Positions 44,851-54,143 are shown, counted from the stretch's first letter. The stretch: 64,000 nt of DNA from BOG-908 sp963848205 (GCA_963848205.1 CAWKCV010000003.1:1302001-1366000), one strand, 5' to 3'. Notes: a model not told the origin generated them from the letters alone. Made by a program: numbers and translations.

Positions 44851-46223
44851 ACGCCACGCCCATGTTCGGCCGCCGCCGCACCGAAGAACTCGGCCTGCCG
44901 CCCGTGCCGCCACCGTCGGCCAAGCCGGTCGTCGCCGCACCGATCCAGAGCCAGTCCACCTCCGACCAGCTTGCCGAACTGCGCACGCTGGCCCTCTCCC
45001 AGCTCGACCCCGCAGCGGCCGCCGCACTCCCGCAGGAGCGCCTCGGCCCCGAGATCGAAAAGCTGGTCGGCGACATCGCCACCGAACGCCGCATCCAGCT
45101 CAACGCCCGCGAGCAGCGCCAGCTCGCCGCCGAGCTGGTCAACGACATGCTGGGCTTGGGCCCCCTGCAGCCGCTGCTCGATGACGACAGCATCGCCGAC
45201 ATCATGGTCAACGGCCCCGACCGCGTGTTCATCGAAAAAGCCGGCCGCGTGACGCTGAGCAATGTCCGCTTCCGCGATTCCGGCCACGTCGCTAACATCT
45301 GCCAGCGCATCGCCGCCGCCATCGGCCGCCGCATCGACGAAAGCTCGCCCATGGTGGACGCCCGCCTGATGGACGGCTCTCGCGTCAACATCGTCTTCCC
45401 GCCGCTCGCACTCGACGGCCCCTACATCTCGATCCGCAAATTCACCAAGCGGAAGATGGATTTCGCCCGGCTGGTGGCGCACGGCTCCTGCACGCCGCAG
45501 GTTGCCCGCATCCTCGAAATCGCCGGCCGCGCACGCCTGAACGTCATCATCTCCGGCGGCACCGGCTCGGGCAAAACCACGCTGATGAACGCGATGAGCC
45601 GGATGATCGACCCCGCCGAGCGCGTCATCACCATCGAGGACGCGGCCGAGCTACAGCTTCAGCAGCCGCATGTGGTCCGCATGGAAACACGCCCGCCCAG
45701 CCTTGAAGGCCGCGGCGAGATCAACCAGCGCGACCTGGTCAAGAACGCGCTCCGTATGCGCCCCGACCGTGTGATCATCGGCGAGGTGCGATCGTCCGAA
45801 GCCTTCGACATGCTCCAGGCGATGAACACCGGCCATGACGGCTCGATGAGCACCATCCACGCCAACAACACGCGCGACGCGCTCACCCGTATCGAAAACA
45901 TGGTGCAGATGGGCAATATGGGCCTGCCCAGCAAAGCCATCAAAACCCAGATCGTCGGCGCCGTGGACCTGATCGTGCAGGTCGAACGCCACCGCGACGG
46001 CGGCCGGCGCATCACCCAGGTGACCGACATCGTGGGCGTCGAAGGCGACGTCGTCGTGCTCAACGACATCTTCCAGTTTGAATTCACCGGCGAAAACGCC
46101 GACGGCACCAAGCTCATCGGCGCCTACAAGGTCGGCCGCGGCCGGCCGAGCTTCTGGGACCGGCTGGTCTATTTCCAGATGGACCGCGCCTGGGTCGCAG
46201 CCATGGAGGAGACCAACTGGTGA
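44847..46223 (+). CDS. cpaF: pilus assembly ATPase CpaF (TadA)
   Basis: A 458-residue type II/IV secretion ATPase that powers Flp extrusion and retraction. Its parts in order are the N-terminal ELVNDMLGLGPLQPLLDDDSIADIMVNG, SSPMVDARLMDGSRVNIV, Walker A IISGGTGSGKTTLMNAM, an Asp box/Walker B (VIIGEVRSSEAFDML) and the His-box HDGSMSTIHANNTRDAL. Four-base overlaps link it to cpaE and tadB. Confidence 0.97.
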   Translation: MNATPMFGRRRTEELGLPPVPPPSAKPVVAAPIQSQSTSDQLAELRTLALSQLDPAAAAALPQERLGPEIEKLVGDIATERRIQLNAREQRQLAAELVNDMLGLGPLQPLLDDDSIADIMVNGPDRVFIEKAGRVTLSNVRFRDSGHVANICQRIAAAIGRRIDESSPMVDARLMDGSRVNIVFPPLALDGPYISIRKFTKRKMDFARLVAHGSCTPQVARILEIAGRARLNVIISGGTGSGKTTLMNAMSRMIDPAERVITIEDAAELQLQQPHVVRMETRPPSLEGRGEINQRDLVKNALRMRPDRVIIGEVRSSEAFDMLQAMNTGHDGSMSTIHANNTRDALTRIENMVQMGNMGLPSKAIKTQIVGAVDLIVQVERHRDGGRRITQVTDIVGVEGDVVVLNDIFQFEFTGENADGTKLIGAYKVGRGRPSFWDRLVYFQMDRAWVAAMEETNW

Positions 46224-47191
46224 ACCACCATCTGCTTATCCTGCTGGGCGGCGCGCTCGTCTGTCTCGTCGGCGTCTTCGCGCTCGGCTCGTGGATGCTG
46301 GCCGAACAGAAGCGCGAGCAGATGTGGGCTGAGCGTCGCGAACAGACGATCGGCGGCTATCTCAAGCCAAAGCTCACCACCGGCCCCACTCTCATGCTGT
46401 CCACCCGGTCGGCCCGCAAGCCGACCAGCGCGATCTCGCAAATGTATGCCCTCATCGGCTGGCGGGAGGACCGCCGCAACCAGTATCCCATGGCCTGGTG
46501 GGGTGTCATGCTGGTCACGCTGGGGCCTGCCACCATTGCCGGCCTGCTCGGCACCAAAGTCATCGGCACTGCCGGCTGGGTGCTGGTCATCGGCGTCGAC
46601 CTCCTCCTCACCCGCCTGTTCCTCAAATACTGCACCACGAAAGTGTCGCGCGAGCTGCTGAGCCAGTTCCCCGATGCGCTCTCCATGGTGTCGCGCTCGG
46701 TGCGCGTGGGCGTGCCGCTCGGCGAGGCGATCAAGGTCGTCGCGCGCGAAGGTCTCATACCCACACGCGAGGAATTCGCACGCGCCTCCGACGCGGTGGC
46801 GATCGGCGTCGACATCGAAGGCGCGCTCGTCGAGATGGCCGAACGCAACGATCTTGCCGAATACCGGTTTTTCGCCACCGCGCTCGCACTGCAAAGCCAG
46901 ACCGGCGGCGGCTTGACCGAAACACTCGATACGCTCGCCGATACGATCCGCAAGCGCGAAGCCGCCCGCAAACGCGGCAGCGCGCTCGCCTCGGAAGCCA
47001 AAACGAGCATCTATGTGCTGGTGGCTTTGCCGATCGTCACTGGCGTGATGCTGTATCTGAGCAGCCCGGAATATATCGGCATTCTATTTACGACCGAGGG
47101 TGGCGAGAAACTGCTGGGGATCGCGGTGGGGATGCTTTGCATGGGTTTGTTCACCATGCAGCAGATTATCAAACGCAGCCTTGGGTCCTGA
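46220..47191 (+). CDS. tadB: Flp pilus platform protein TadB
   Basis: A 323-residue inner-membrane protein with three to four helices and a T2SF domain (about 165-290: LLSQFPDALSMVSRSVRVGVPLGEAIKVVA, LQSQTGGGLTETLDTLADTIRKREA). It forms the platform with TadC above CpaF. The stop is followed by about 78 bases containing a hairpin repeat before tadC. Confidence 0.95.
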   Translation: MNHHLLILLGGALVCLVGVFALGSWMLAEQKREQMWAERREQTIGGYLKPKLTTGPTLMLSTRSARKPTSAISQMYALIGWREDRRNQYPMAWWGVMLVTLGPATIAGLLGTKVIGTAGWVLVIGVDLLLTRLFLKYCTTKVSRELLSQFPDALSMVSRSVRVGVPLGEAIKVVAREGLIPTREEFARASDAVAIGVDIEGALVEMAERNDLAEYRFFATALALQSQTGGGLTETLDTLADTIRKREAARKRGSALASEAKTSIYVLVALPIVTGVMLYLSSPEYIGILFTTEGGEKLLGIAVGMLCMGLFTMQQIIKRSLGS

Positions 47192-47210
47192 TGTGTACGA
47201 GAGATTAAGC

Positions 47211-47250
47211 AAGCAGTCCTTTTTTGAAAAAAAGGACCAAAAAACTTCTG
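47211..47250 (-). repeat. hairpin element copy 6, between tadB and tadC
   Basis: AAGCAGTCCTTTTTTGAAAA then AAAGGACCAAAAAACTTCTG. It sits 19 bases after the tadB stop and 20 bases before the tadC ATG, within what should be a single operon. Confidence 0.94.
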
Positions 47251-47269
47251 CATTTAAGGGTTTTTCGGG

Positions 47270-48208
47270 ATGAGCGGCACGCTTCCTTTGCCTTTGATAG
47301 GGCTGTTTGCACTTTTCCTGATCGGCGGGTCGCTGATCCTGCTGCGTTCACTCGATCAGCAGGAACGCGTGCGCGCGCGCCTGCAACGCGCCACCGCTCT
47401 GGACTCTTCGGGCCCGATCATCCTGCGTGGCGGCGAACGCATGCGCCTGCTCGACCTCGTCGCCAAATTCGGCGCGGGTCTGGCCAAGAGCGGCATCCTG
47501 TCGGATTCCACCCGCACGCAGCTCGAACAGACGATCGCGCAGGCCGGCCTGCGCGGCACCCGCGTCTTCGGCCTGTTCATCGGCAGCAAAGTGCTGCTGA
47601 TGGTGAGCCTTCCCACCATCGCCTACTTCGCCTTCGCCCATGCCGGCTTCTCGCTCACCACGTTCTGGGCCATCGTCGGCGGTGCTGCCGCCGGCGGCAT
47701 GGTGCTGCCCGATTTCATCATCAAGCAAATGCGCGGCGCACACCTCAAACTCGTCGAACGCGGCCTGCCCGATGCGCTCGACATGATGGTCATCTGCGCT
47801 CAGGCCGGTCTCGGTCTGGAGAACGCCATCGAACGCGTAGCAGCGGAATTCATCTTCGCCAACAAGGCCGTCGCCGTCGAACTCGCCATCTGCGCCAGCG
47901 AAATGCGCATCGGCACGGACCGGCGCACCGCGCTGCTTTCACTGGGCGACCGCACCGGCCTCGAAACGATGCGCCGTCTCGCCGGCACGCTCATCCAAAC
48001 GATGCAGTTCGGCACACCGCTGAGCCAGGCGCTGCGTGTTCTCGCCGCCGAGATGCGTCAGGACAGCCTGACCAAGTTCGAAGAAAAAGCCGCCCGCCTT
48101 CCCGTCTTCCTCACTCTGCCGATGATCGTCTTCATCCTGCCCTGCGTGTTCATCGTCGTCGGCGGCCCCGCGGGCCTGCAGATCGCGAAAACGCTCGGCC
48201 ATCATTAA
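47270..48208 (+). CDS. tadC: Flp pilus platform protein TadC
   Basis: A 312-residue partner of TadB with four helices and a T2SF domain (VERGLPDALDMMVICAQAGLGLENAIERVA, about 163-192; FGTPLSQALRVLAAEMRQDSL). The C-terminal EEKAARLPVFLTLPMIVFILPCVFIVVGGP is typical. An AAGGG ribosome-binding site precedes the ATG by nine bases; it can therefore be translated independently of tadB. Confidence 0.95.
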   Translation: MSGTLPLPLIGLFALFLIGGSLILLRSLDQQERVRARLQRATALDSSGPIILRGGERMRLLDLVAKFGAGLAKSGILSDSTRTQLEQTIAQAGLRGTRVFGLFIGSKVLLMVSLPTIAYFAFAHAGFSLTTFWAIVGGAAAGGMVLPDFIIKQMRGAHLKLVERGLPDALDMMVICAQAGLGLENAIERVAAEFIFANKAVAVELAICASEMRIGTDRRTALLSLGDRTGLETMRRLAGTLIQTMQFGTPLSQALRVLAAEMRQDSLTKFEEKAARLPVFLTLPMIVFILPCVFIVVGGPAGLQIAKTLGHH

Positions 48209-48223
48209 GGAAAATCCTTTATC

Positions 48224-48973
48224 ATGCGCACTTACACCGCGTCCGCCGCCCTGCTCGGCGCCTGCCTGCTCGCCGGTTGCCACGCCACCCAGAACGGCAC
48301 CGCCATCACCACCAGCGGCCCCAGCCTGCAAGCCGCCCGCGACGCGCTGACCGAGGGTGAAGCCGGCACCTCGCTCGCCATCGCCCGCGGCGTGCTGACC
48401 AGCCACCCTAACGACATCGCCGCCCTCGACCAGGCCGGCGACGCACAGGCTGCACTCGGCGACCGCATCGCCGCCGGCATCAGCTACAAGCGCGCTCTCG
48501 CACTGGCACCCACCGATCTGCGTGCCAAGCTAGGCCAGGGCAAACTGCTCGTGCGCGACAATTTGCCAGCCGCCGAAGCCACCTTCCGCGCCGCCGTCGC
48601 GCAAGCGCCGCACGACCCGGTGGCACTGAACGATCTCGGCTACGTGCTCGACCTGCAGGAACACCACGCCGAAGCGCAGACCCAATACGAAGCCTCCCTC
48701 GCCGCCGACCCCGACCGCCTCTCCACGCGCGTCAATCTCGCCCTCTCACTGGCGCTCAGCGGCCAGGGCGCCCGTGCCGAGCAGATGCTCCGCGACGTGG
48801 CCGTCAGCTCCAACGCCACTCCACGCATGCGCGCCGACTTCGCCCTCGCCCAGATCATGGCCGGCCACGACAAGGACGCCGCGATAACGCTCGGCAGCGA
48901 TCTCTCGCCAACCGAGACCGACACCGCCCTGCACGGCCTCGAACAATTACGCCCAACCCTGGCCGCCAAGTAG
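48224..48973 (+). CDS. tadD: TPR lipoprotein TadD
   Basis: A 249-residue lipoprotein with lipobox LAGC (Cys19) and about four tetratricopeptide repeats (DIAALDQAGDAQAALGDRIAAGISYKRAL; DPVALNDLGYVLDLQEHHAEAQTQYEASL). It lies 15 bases after tadC, where TadD is expected, and probably assists secretin assembly. No tadE, tadF or tadG follows. Confidence 0.9.
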   Translation: MRTYTASAALLGACLLAGCHATQNGTAITTSGPSLQAARDALTEGEAGTSLAIARGVLTSHPNDIAALDQAGDAQAALGDRIAAGISYKRALALAPTDLRAKLGQGKLLVRDNLPAAEATFRAAVAQAPHDPVALNDLGYVLDLQEHHAEAQTQYEASLAADPDRLSTRVNLALSLALSGQGARAEQMLRDVAVSSNATPRMRADFALAQIMAGHDKDAAITLGSDLSPTETDTALHGLEQLRPTLAAK

Positions 48974-49025
48974 CAAACAACTGTTCATCCCCCCCAGCTT
49001 GCCCTAGGAGGCACACGCCAAAGCA

Positions 49026-49062
49026 GAAGTTTTTTGGTCCTTTTTCAAAAAAGGACTTCTTC
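49026..49062 (+). repeat. hairpin element copy 7 (GGTCC/GGAC variant)
   Basis: GAAGTTTTTTGGTCCTTTTT then CAAAAAAGGACTTCTTCC. It lies in the leader of the isocitrate dehydrogenase-like gene, ending about 17 bases before its ATG. Confidence 0.92.
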
Positions 49063-49079
49063 CTTCCCAGGAGCCGCCA

Positions 49080-50096
49080 ATGCCCATCCCCGTCACCCTG
49101 ATCCCCGGCGACGGCATCGGCCCCGAGATCATCCAAAGCGTCGTCGCCATCTGCGAAGCGCTCGGCTCCCCCTTCACCTGGCAAACCGCCCACGCAGGCC
49201 TGGGCGCCATCGCCACCCACGGCGACCCGCTCCCGCACGCCACGCTGGACAGCATCCGGGAGACAAAACTCGCGCTGAAAGGCCCGCTCACCACCCCCGT
49301 CGGTGGCGGCTTCAAATCGGTCAACGTCGAGTTGCGGCGCGAATTCGAGCTGTTCGCCAACATGCGTCCCGCCACCACGCTCATCCCCGGCGGCCGCTAC
49401 GACAACATCGACATCACCCTGGTACGCGAAAACCTCGACGGCTTCTACGCCGCTTTCGAGCACTACATGCCGGTCGGCGACGACCAGAAAGCCGTCGCCT
49501 TCTCCGCCGGCTTCAACACCCGCGCCGGCTGCCGCCGCATCATCCGCCACGCCTTCGAATACGCCGTCGCCAACGGTCGCAAAAAAGTCACCGTCGTCCA
49601 CAAGGCCAACATCCTCAAGGCTTTGACAGGCATCTTCCTCGACGTCGGCCGCGAGATTGCCCCCGAATATGCCGGCCGCGTCGAGATGGACGACCGCATC
49701 GTGGACGCCTGCGCCATGCAGCTCGTGCTCAACCCCTGGCAGTTCGACGTCATCGTCACCACCAACCTCTTCGGCGACATCCTCTCCGACCTCATCGCCG
49801 GCCTCATCGGCGGCCTGGGCCTGGCCCCCGGCGCCAACATCGGCACCAACGCCGCCATCTTCGAAGCCGTGCACGGCTCCGCTCCCGACATCGCCGGCCG
49901 CGGCGTCGCCAACCCCATTGCGCTGCTGCTCGCAACCGGCCTGATGCTCGACCATACCGGCCAAAAACCGCTTGCCGACCGCCTCCGCCAGGCCATCCAC
50001 CACACCGTCAACACCAACTCGGTCCGCACCCGCGACCTGGGCGGCACGGCCGGCACCGCTGACATCACGCAGGCCGTTATCGCCCGCCTAGGCTGA
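49080..50096 (+). CDS. isocitrate/isopropylmalate dehydrogenase family protein, probable NAD-dependent isocitrate dehydrogenase
   Basis: A 338-residue decarboxylating dehydrogenase. It has TLIPGDGIGPEI at the start, SVNVELRREFELFANMRP (about 80-97, with the substrate-binding Ser and Arg residues), VVHKANILKALTGIF with catalytic Lys, and the metal-binding and nucleotide parts NLFGDILSDLIAGLIGGLG and EAVHGSAPDIAGRGVANP. The nucleotide loop favours NAD rather than NADP. The SVNVELRREFELFAN pattern points to isocitrate rather than isopropylmalate, and tartrate-type substrates are less likely. Confidence 0.85.
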   Translation: MPIPVTLIPGDGIGPEIIQSVVAICEALGSPFTWQTAHAGLGAIATHGDPLPHATLDSIRETKLALKGPLTTPVGGGFKSVNVELRREFELFANMRPATTLIPGGRYDNIDITLVRENLDGFYAAFEHYMPVGDDQKAVAFSAGFNTRAGCRRIIRHAFEYAVANGRKKVTVVHKANILKALTGIFLDVGREIAPEYAGRVEMDDRIVDACAMQLVLNPWQFDVIVTTNLFGDILSDLIAGLIGGLGLAPGANIGTNAAIFEAVHGSAPDIAGRGVANPIALLLATGLMLDHTGQKPLADRLRQAIHHTVNTNSVRTRDLGGTAGTADITQAVIARLG

Positions 50097-50201
50097 CAAC
50101 AGGACCCTATCGAAGCCGAAAAGTCATAGTCGTTCTCTTGTCGGGTCGTAACGTATAGCGCAACTTGTCTGCCGATCGAAAGACTTCGCAAGGGTTCCGA
50201 G

Positions 50202-53200
50202 ATGGTAGCCAACAACTGGAATACCGGTGTCAGCGGCACGTGGGAGACGGCCGCCAACTGGTCGACCGGCGCAGTCCCCGGGCTCGCGGACGACGTAATG
50301 ATTGCCGCGGCACCCGCTCAGGCTGGCACCCCTTACGTGGTCGCCGATGTCGACAACATCAGCGTGCATTCCCTCACCCTCAACCAAGCGTTGGCCACGC
50401 TCTCCATCGGCGTCACCCAATCGTCGTCTCAATACACCACGCTCACCGTCGCCACCGACATCCATCTCGCCGCAGGGTTGCTGGAACTGTCGAACACAGC
50501 CGTGCAAGGCGGCACATTCGTCGCAACCGGTGGCACGCTGGTCATTGCCTCATCGACTTACTATCCCGGTGAGGACGCGATCAATAACGCGGCCGTCGAC
50601 GGCAATCTCGCAATCGTCGCCTCGGCCGATAACTACAGTCCCGCACTCTTGCTGGCCGGCGACACTTTTGCAGGCGCGAACGGCACCGGTGCAGGCACGC
50701 TCTCGATCGGCAACGGCCTCCAGATTGACCTGCAGGACGGTACGACGCTCAGCAACGTCGCACTAGATCTCTCAACTGGTGCGAACATTTCGGCCAATGG
50801 CGGCTCCAACACATTTACTCTGGCCGCCAACGCCAGCATCTCCGCCGGCTACAACATCACGCCATATCAAAGCTACTCACTACTGAGCGGCAACATCGTA
50901 AATAATGGCATCATTGCCGATCAGTTCGCGGGCGCCAATCTCAATTTACAAGGCGGCGTGCTCGCCAACGCCGGCACGCTCAGCGTGTCCAACGGCGGCA
51001 CCGTCGACCTCGTCAATGGCGGCTTCACGAACACCGGCCTGATCTCCGTCGGAGCAGGCAGCCGGTTCAGCATCAGCGAAAACTTCACACTCGCCCAGCT
51101 CGGCCGCGTCCAGCTCGCCAGCGGCGGCACGCTCGCCGTCACCGGCAATGCGGTGCTCACCAACACCGGCACGCTTGCTGTCGGGCCTGGCAGCAACGTT
51201 TCAACTCTTACGCTCCTGGGCGGCACCATACAGGGTGGTACTATCGCCAACGCCGGAGCCGGCCTGGCACTTCAATCGGGCACGCTTAACACCGTCACCT
51301 ATCTCGGCGCGCTCGCCATCTCGAACGAAAACAGCTACATCGACGTCGCCGGCAGCATCAACCTTGAACCCGTTTCGGGCTCCGGCCGCGGATCAATTGC
51401 CTTGACCGGCGCCTACGCCACTCTCGCCTTCCAAGATAATCAAACGTTATCCAACACGACGATCTCGATCGGCAACGCTTCAGTTGCGTCCACCCTGAGC
51501 AGCGTCGCCTACTCCAACTTCGGTCCCACCCTGACACTGGCCAATACCGTCACCATCCAGCAGACCGGCGCGTATGCGCAGATCGGCAGCTTCGGCGCTG
51601 GCACTGCCACGGTTCTCAATCAAGGCACGATCACCGGCGCGCAATACGGTGGCGTGCTGACCCTCGCAGGTTTCGTCGACAACACCGGAACAATCGCGGT
51701 CAGCAACGGCGAAACACTGGCCTTCTACGGTGCCACGCTCACCAACACCGGAACGATAAGCGTCACCAACGGGCAACTGCAAACCGGCTCGCTCGATGCC
51801 ACCACCCTGTCCCGCATCAAGCTGGTCAACAGCGCGGTCGTGGTCAACGGCGTGCTCGGCAATGCCGCCAACACGCTCAACATCGGCGCCGGCAGCGCCA
51901 TCCCTGTCCTCAAGCTGCAGAACGAGATCCTGGGCGGCACCATTCACGACGCCGGCGGCGGGCTCCGCGTCATCGGCAATCAGGCGACGTTGCAGGATGT
52001 GACCTACGAAGGGTTGCTGTCCATCGCACGTCCCTTGGCCGCACTCTCCATCGCCGGCAGCTTCACGGCCACCGGCCTTGCCGGCACCGGCCCCGGCACT
52101 ATCGCGCTCACCGGCGCCGGTTCCATTCTCTACGACGTCGGCAGCCAGGCGATCGGCGGCGGCGGCCAGGCGCTCGACAACGCCACACTCAGCATCGGCT
52201 CCAACGCACGCCTCTATCTCGGCCACACCATCGCCGCACCTACCCTGCAGAGCAGCCTGGGCAACACGCCGCTTCAACTCGGCGCGCACCTGATCACCTC
52301 GCAAACCGGCACGTACGCCGCCATCGGCAACGAACTCACAAGCAACTATGCAAACGCCGGCACGATCAACGCCGGTGTCGCCCTCGGACAGTTCGCCATC
52401 ACTGCGAACAATTTCACCAACACCGGCACCATCGCCATCAGCAGCACCGACACGCTGACATCCGACGCCGGCAGTCTCACCAATACCGGCCTGATCACCA
52501 TCGGCACCGGCGCCGAACTCAGCCTGGATCTGTACGCCTATTTCAAAACCGGCAATCTCTCTGACCAAAGCGTCGCCAATGCCGGCATCATCACGCTCGC
52601 CGGCGGCACGCTCGCCGAACAAACCGGCGCCGGCACCTTCGCCACACTTCCCATCCTGAACGCCCCCGCCGGCACCATCACCGGCCACGGCACGCTCGCA
52701 ACCCAAATCGTCAACCAGGGCACCATCACCGCTACCGGCGGCACGCTCGCACTCACCACCGCCGTCTCCGGCACGGGCACGCTCGAGGTTACCAGCGGCG
52801 CCACCCTCTCGCTCGCCGGCGTCGCCCACGGCGAGACCGCGATTTTCGCCGGCACCGGCGGCGTCCTCGCTTTGGCCCCGCTCGCCTTCCAAAGCACCAT
52901 CGCCGGTTTCGCCGCCGGCGACACGGTCGACCTCACCAACACCCACGCCAACGCGGCCGCCTTCAACGGCTCGTCGATAGCCGTCACCCTCACCACCGGC
53001 CAGATCATCAAGCTCGCCACCACCACCGCTCTCTCCGGCGCGCTCACCGCCACCGCCGGCATGCATAACGACACACTCCTCAGCTTCGCCGGCACCACCC
53101 CACACGCGGCCGCGCCCCCGGATTGGACCGCTCCATCCGCCCTTGCGCTTACCTGCGCGTTTCACAACTCGCATGATGCCGGCTGGCTTATTCATTTGCC

Positions 53201-53207
53201 GGTTTGA
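50202..53207 (+). CDS. large repeat-rich beta-helix surface protein
   Basis: A 1001-residue Gly/Thr/Ala/Asn-rich protein with a repetitive beta-strand pattern (NTGTIxVxNG, NAGTIxxG, LTNTGLIxVG). It begins VANNWNTGVSGTWETAANWSTGAVPG, a motif common in secreted adhesin-like proteins. There is no classical signal peptide and no autotransporter barrel. Three long internal repeats are visible, with GGTxxxxGG landmarks near residues 101, 341 and 577. The C-terminal part has GFAAGDTVDLT, seen in other exported beta-roll proteins, then an unusual tail (PDWTAPSALALTC...). No Cys except in the tail. Type I secretion without signal peptide is possible but unproven. Confidence 0.8.
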   Translation: MVANNWNTGVSGTWETAANWSTGAVPGLADDVMIAAAPAQAGTPYVVADVDNISVHSLTLNQALATLSIGVTQSSSQYTTLTVATDIHLAAGLLELSNTAVQGGTFVATGGTLVIASSTYYPGEDAINNAAVDGNLAIVASADNYSPALLLAGDTFAGANGTGAGTLSIGNGLQIDLQDGTTLSNVALDLSTGANISANGGSNTFTLAANASISAGYNITPYQSYSLLSGNIVNNGIIADQFAGANLNLQGGVLANAGTLSVSNGGTVDLVNGGFTNTGLISVGAGSRFSISENFTLAQLGRVQLASGGTLAVTGNAVLTNTGTLAVGPGSNVSTLTLLGGTIQGGTIANAGAGLALQSGTLNTVTYLGALAISNENSYIDVAGSINLEPVSGSGRGSIALTGAYATLAFQDNQTLSNTTISIGNASVASTLSSVAYSNFGPTLTLANTVTIQQTGAYAQIGSFGAGTATVLNQGTITGAQYGGVLTLAGFVDNTGTIAVSNGETLAFYGATLTNTGTISVTNGQLQTGSLDATTLSRIKLVNSAVVVNGVLGNAANTLNIGAGSAIPVLKLQNEILGGTIHDAGGGLRVIGNQATLQDVTYEGLLSIARPLAALSIAGSFTATGLAGTGPGTIALTGAGSILYDVGSQAIGGGGQALDNATLSIGSNARLYLGHTIAAPTLQSSLGNTPLQLGAHLITSQTGTYAAIGNELTSNYANAGTINAGVALGQFAITANNFTNTGTIAISSTDTLTSDAGSLTNTGLITIGTGAELSLDLYAYFKTGNLSDQSVANAGIITLAGGTLAEQTGAGTFATLPILNAPAGTITGHGTLATQIVNQGTITATGGTLALTTAVSGTGTLEVTSGATLSLAGVAHGETAIFAGTGGVLALAPLAFQSTIAGFAAGDTVDLTNTHANAAAFNGSSIAVTLTTGQIIKLATTTALSGALTATAGMHNDTLLSFAGTTPHAAAPPDWTAPSALALTCAFHNSHDAGWLIHLPV

Positions 53208-53223
53208 TGCTGATTAGGAAGAA

Positions 53224-53259
53224 AGAGCCTTTCTTGAAAAAAAGAACCAAGAACTTTTG
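53224..53259 (-). repeat. hairpin element copy 8 (degenerate)
   Basis: AGAGCCTTTCTTGAAAAAAA then GAACCAAGAACTTTTG. It is related to the other copies but with several changes weakening the stem. It starts 17 bases after the beta-helix stop and faces copy 9. Confidence 0.75.
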
Positions 53260-53283
53260 TCCATTAGGCTCGCGATAGCGGAG

Positions 53284-53325
53284 CAAAGGTTTTTTGCTTC
53301 TTTTTTTCAAAAAAGAAGGCCTTCC
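53284..53325 (+). repeat. hairpin element copy 9 (GCTTC/GAAG variant)
   Basis: AAAGGTTTTTTGCTTCTTTT then TTTCAAAAAAGAAGGCCTTCC. Together with copy 8 it forms a head-to-head pair. It overlaps the 3' end of the FkbM gene and supplies its last codons and stop. Confidence 0.88.
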
Positions 53326-54143
53326 TCCGGCACCCACATATGGTTCCAGGCCCGCGTCTCATGCACCACCCGCGCGCCAGGCGCAGACGCCCCCTCCTCG
53401 AACAATACCAAATCGCGATACCCGCATCGCAACATCAACTCCGTCAGCCCCGCCTCGTCCGCCCCCAGCAACACCTCCAGAAACACCACCGGCCGGTCCC
53501 GCCGCAGCACAGCCTCCGCCCCCCGCAACACCGCCAGATCGTGGCTCTCCGCATCGATCTTCAAAACCGCCACCCGCTCCCCACCCACATGCATCGTGTC
53601 GAGCCGCCGCGTCGCCACCCACTCCTGCCCCGCCACATCGTCCTTGAACCCCGCCACCAACGACGCACTCGTCTCCACCAGCCCATGCCCCGCATCCGGA
53701 ATATAAAGCGCCCCCTCCCCATCCCGGTCACTCACCGCATCCCCATAAACCCGCACCCTGCCACCCACCTTGTTCAGCTTCAGATTGGCCTCCAACATCG
53801 CCCGCACCGAAGCCATCGGCTCATACGCCGCCACCCGCACCCGATCCGAAACCGCCAGTGCCAGCAACGAATAAAACCCGGTATTGGACCCCACATCGAT
53901 CACCAGCCCACCCCCAGCCTCGGCCACCGTCCGGCTGAAATAAAACGGCGTCGGCCGCTCGAACGCCTCCCAGCCACAGGCACCAGCCACGCGCGCCACC
54001 TGATCCCGCCCGTCACGCGCGTGCATCTGGAACTTGGTCTTATGCCAGTCTGGTTCGCCTTGGATGGTCAGGCGGCGAGGTGCAAAGGCAAGCAGTCCTT
54101 TTTTGAAAAAAAGGACCAAAAAACTTTTGAATGTTTGCCGCAT
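53307..54143 (-). CDS. FkbM-family methyltransferase
   Basis: A SAM-dependent O-methyltransferase, probably acting on a sugar or polyketide-type surface molecule. SAM motif I is GLVIDVGSNTGFYSLLAL; VAAYEPMASVRAMLEANLKLN and LKIDAESHDLAVLRGAEAVL complete the FkbM pattern. Family-like sequence begins around RRLTIQGEPDWHKT (near 54080), upstream of which only the translated hairpin repeat and an ATG at 54143 are open; ATG 54026 would cut conserved residues. The stop lies within repeat copy 9, so both ends touch repeats. The start is therefore uncertain. Confidence 0.8.
   Translation of the reverse strand: MRQTFKSFLVLFFKKGLLAFAPRRLTIQGEPDWHKTKFQMHARDGRDQVARVAGACGWEAFERPTPFYFSRTVAEAGGGLVIDVGSNTGFYSLLALAVSDRVRVAAYEPMASVRAMLEANLKLNKVGGRVRVYGDAVSDRDGEGALYIPDAGHGLVETSASLVAGFKDDVAGQEWVATRRLDTMHVGGERVAVLKIDAESHDLAVLRGAEAVLRRDRPVVFLEVLLGADEAGLTELMLRCGYRDLVLFEEGASAPGARVVHETRAWNHMWVPEEGLLF
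54090..54129 (-). repeat. hairpin element copy 10 (GGTCC/GGAC variant)
   Basis: AAGCAGTCCTTTTTTGAAAA then AAAGGACCAAAAAACTTTTG. It overlaps the presumed 5' end of the FkbM gene and lies about 90 bases before the start of the next, divergent gene. Confidence 0.94.

Noticed and set aside
51480..53195. 571-codon minus-strand frame opposite the beta-helix gene
   Set aside because: Antisense artefact of the repetitive gene; Gly/Glu/Ala-rich product with no recognisable fold.
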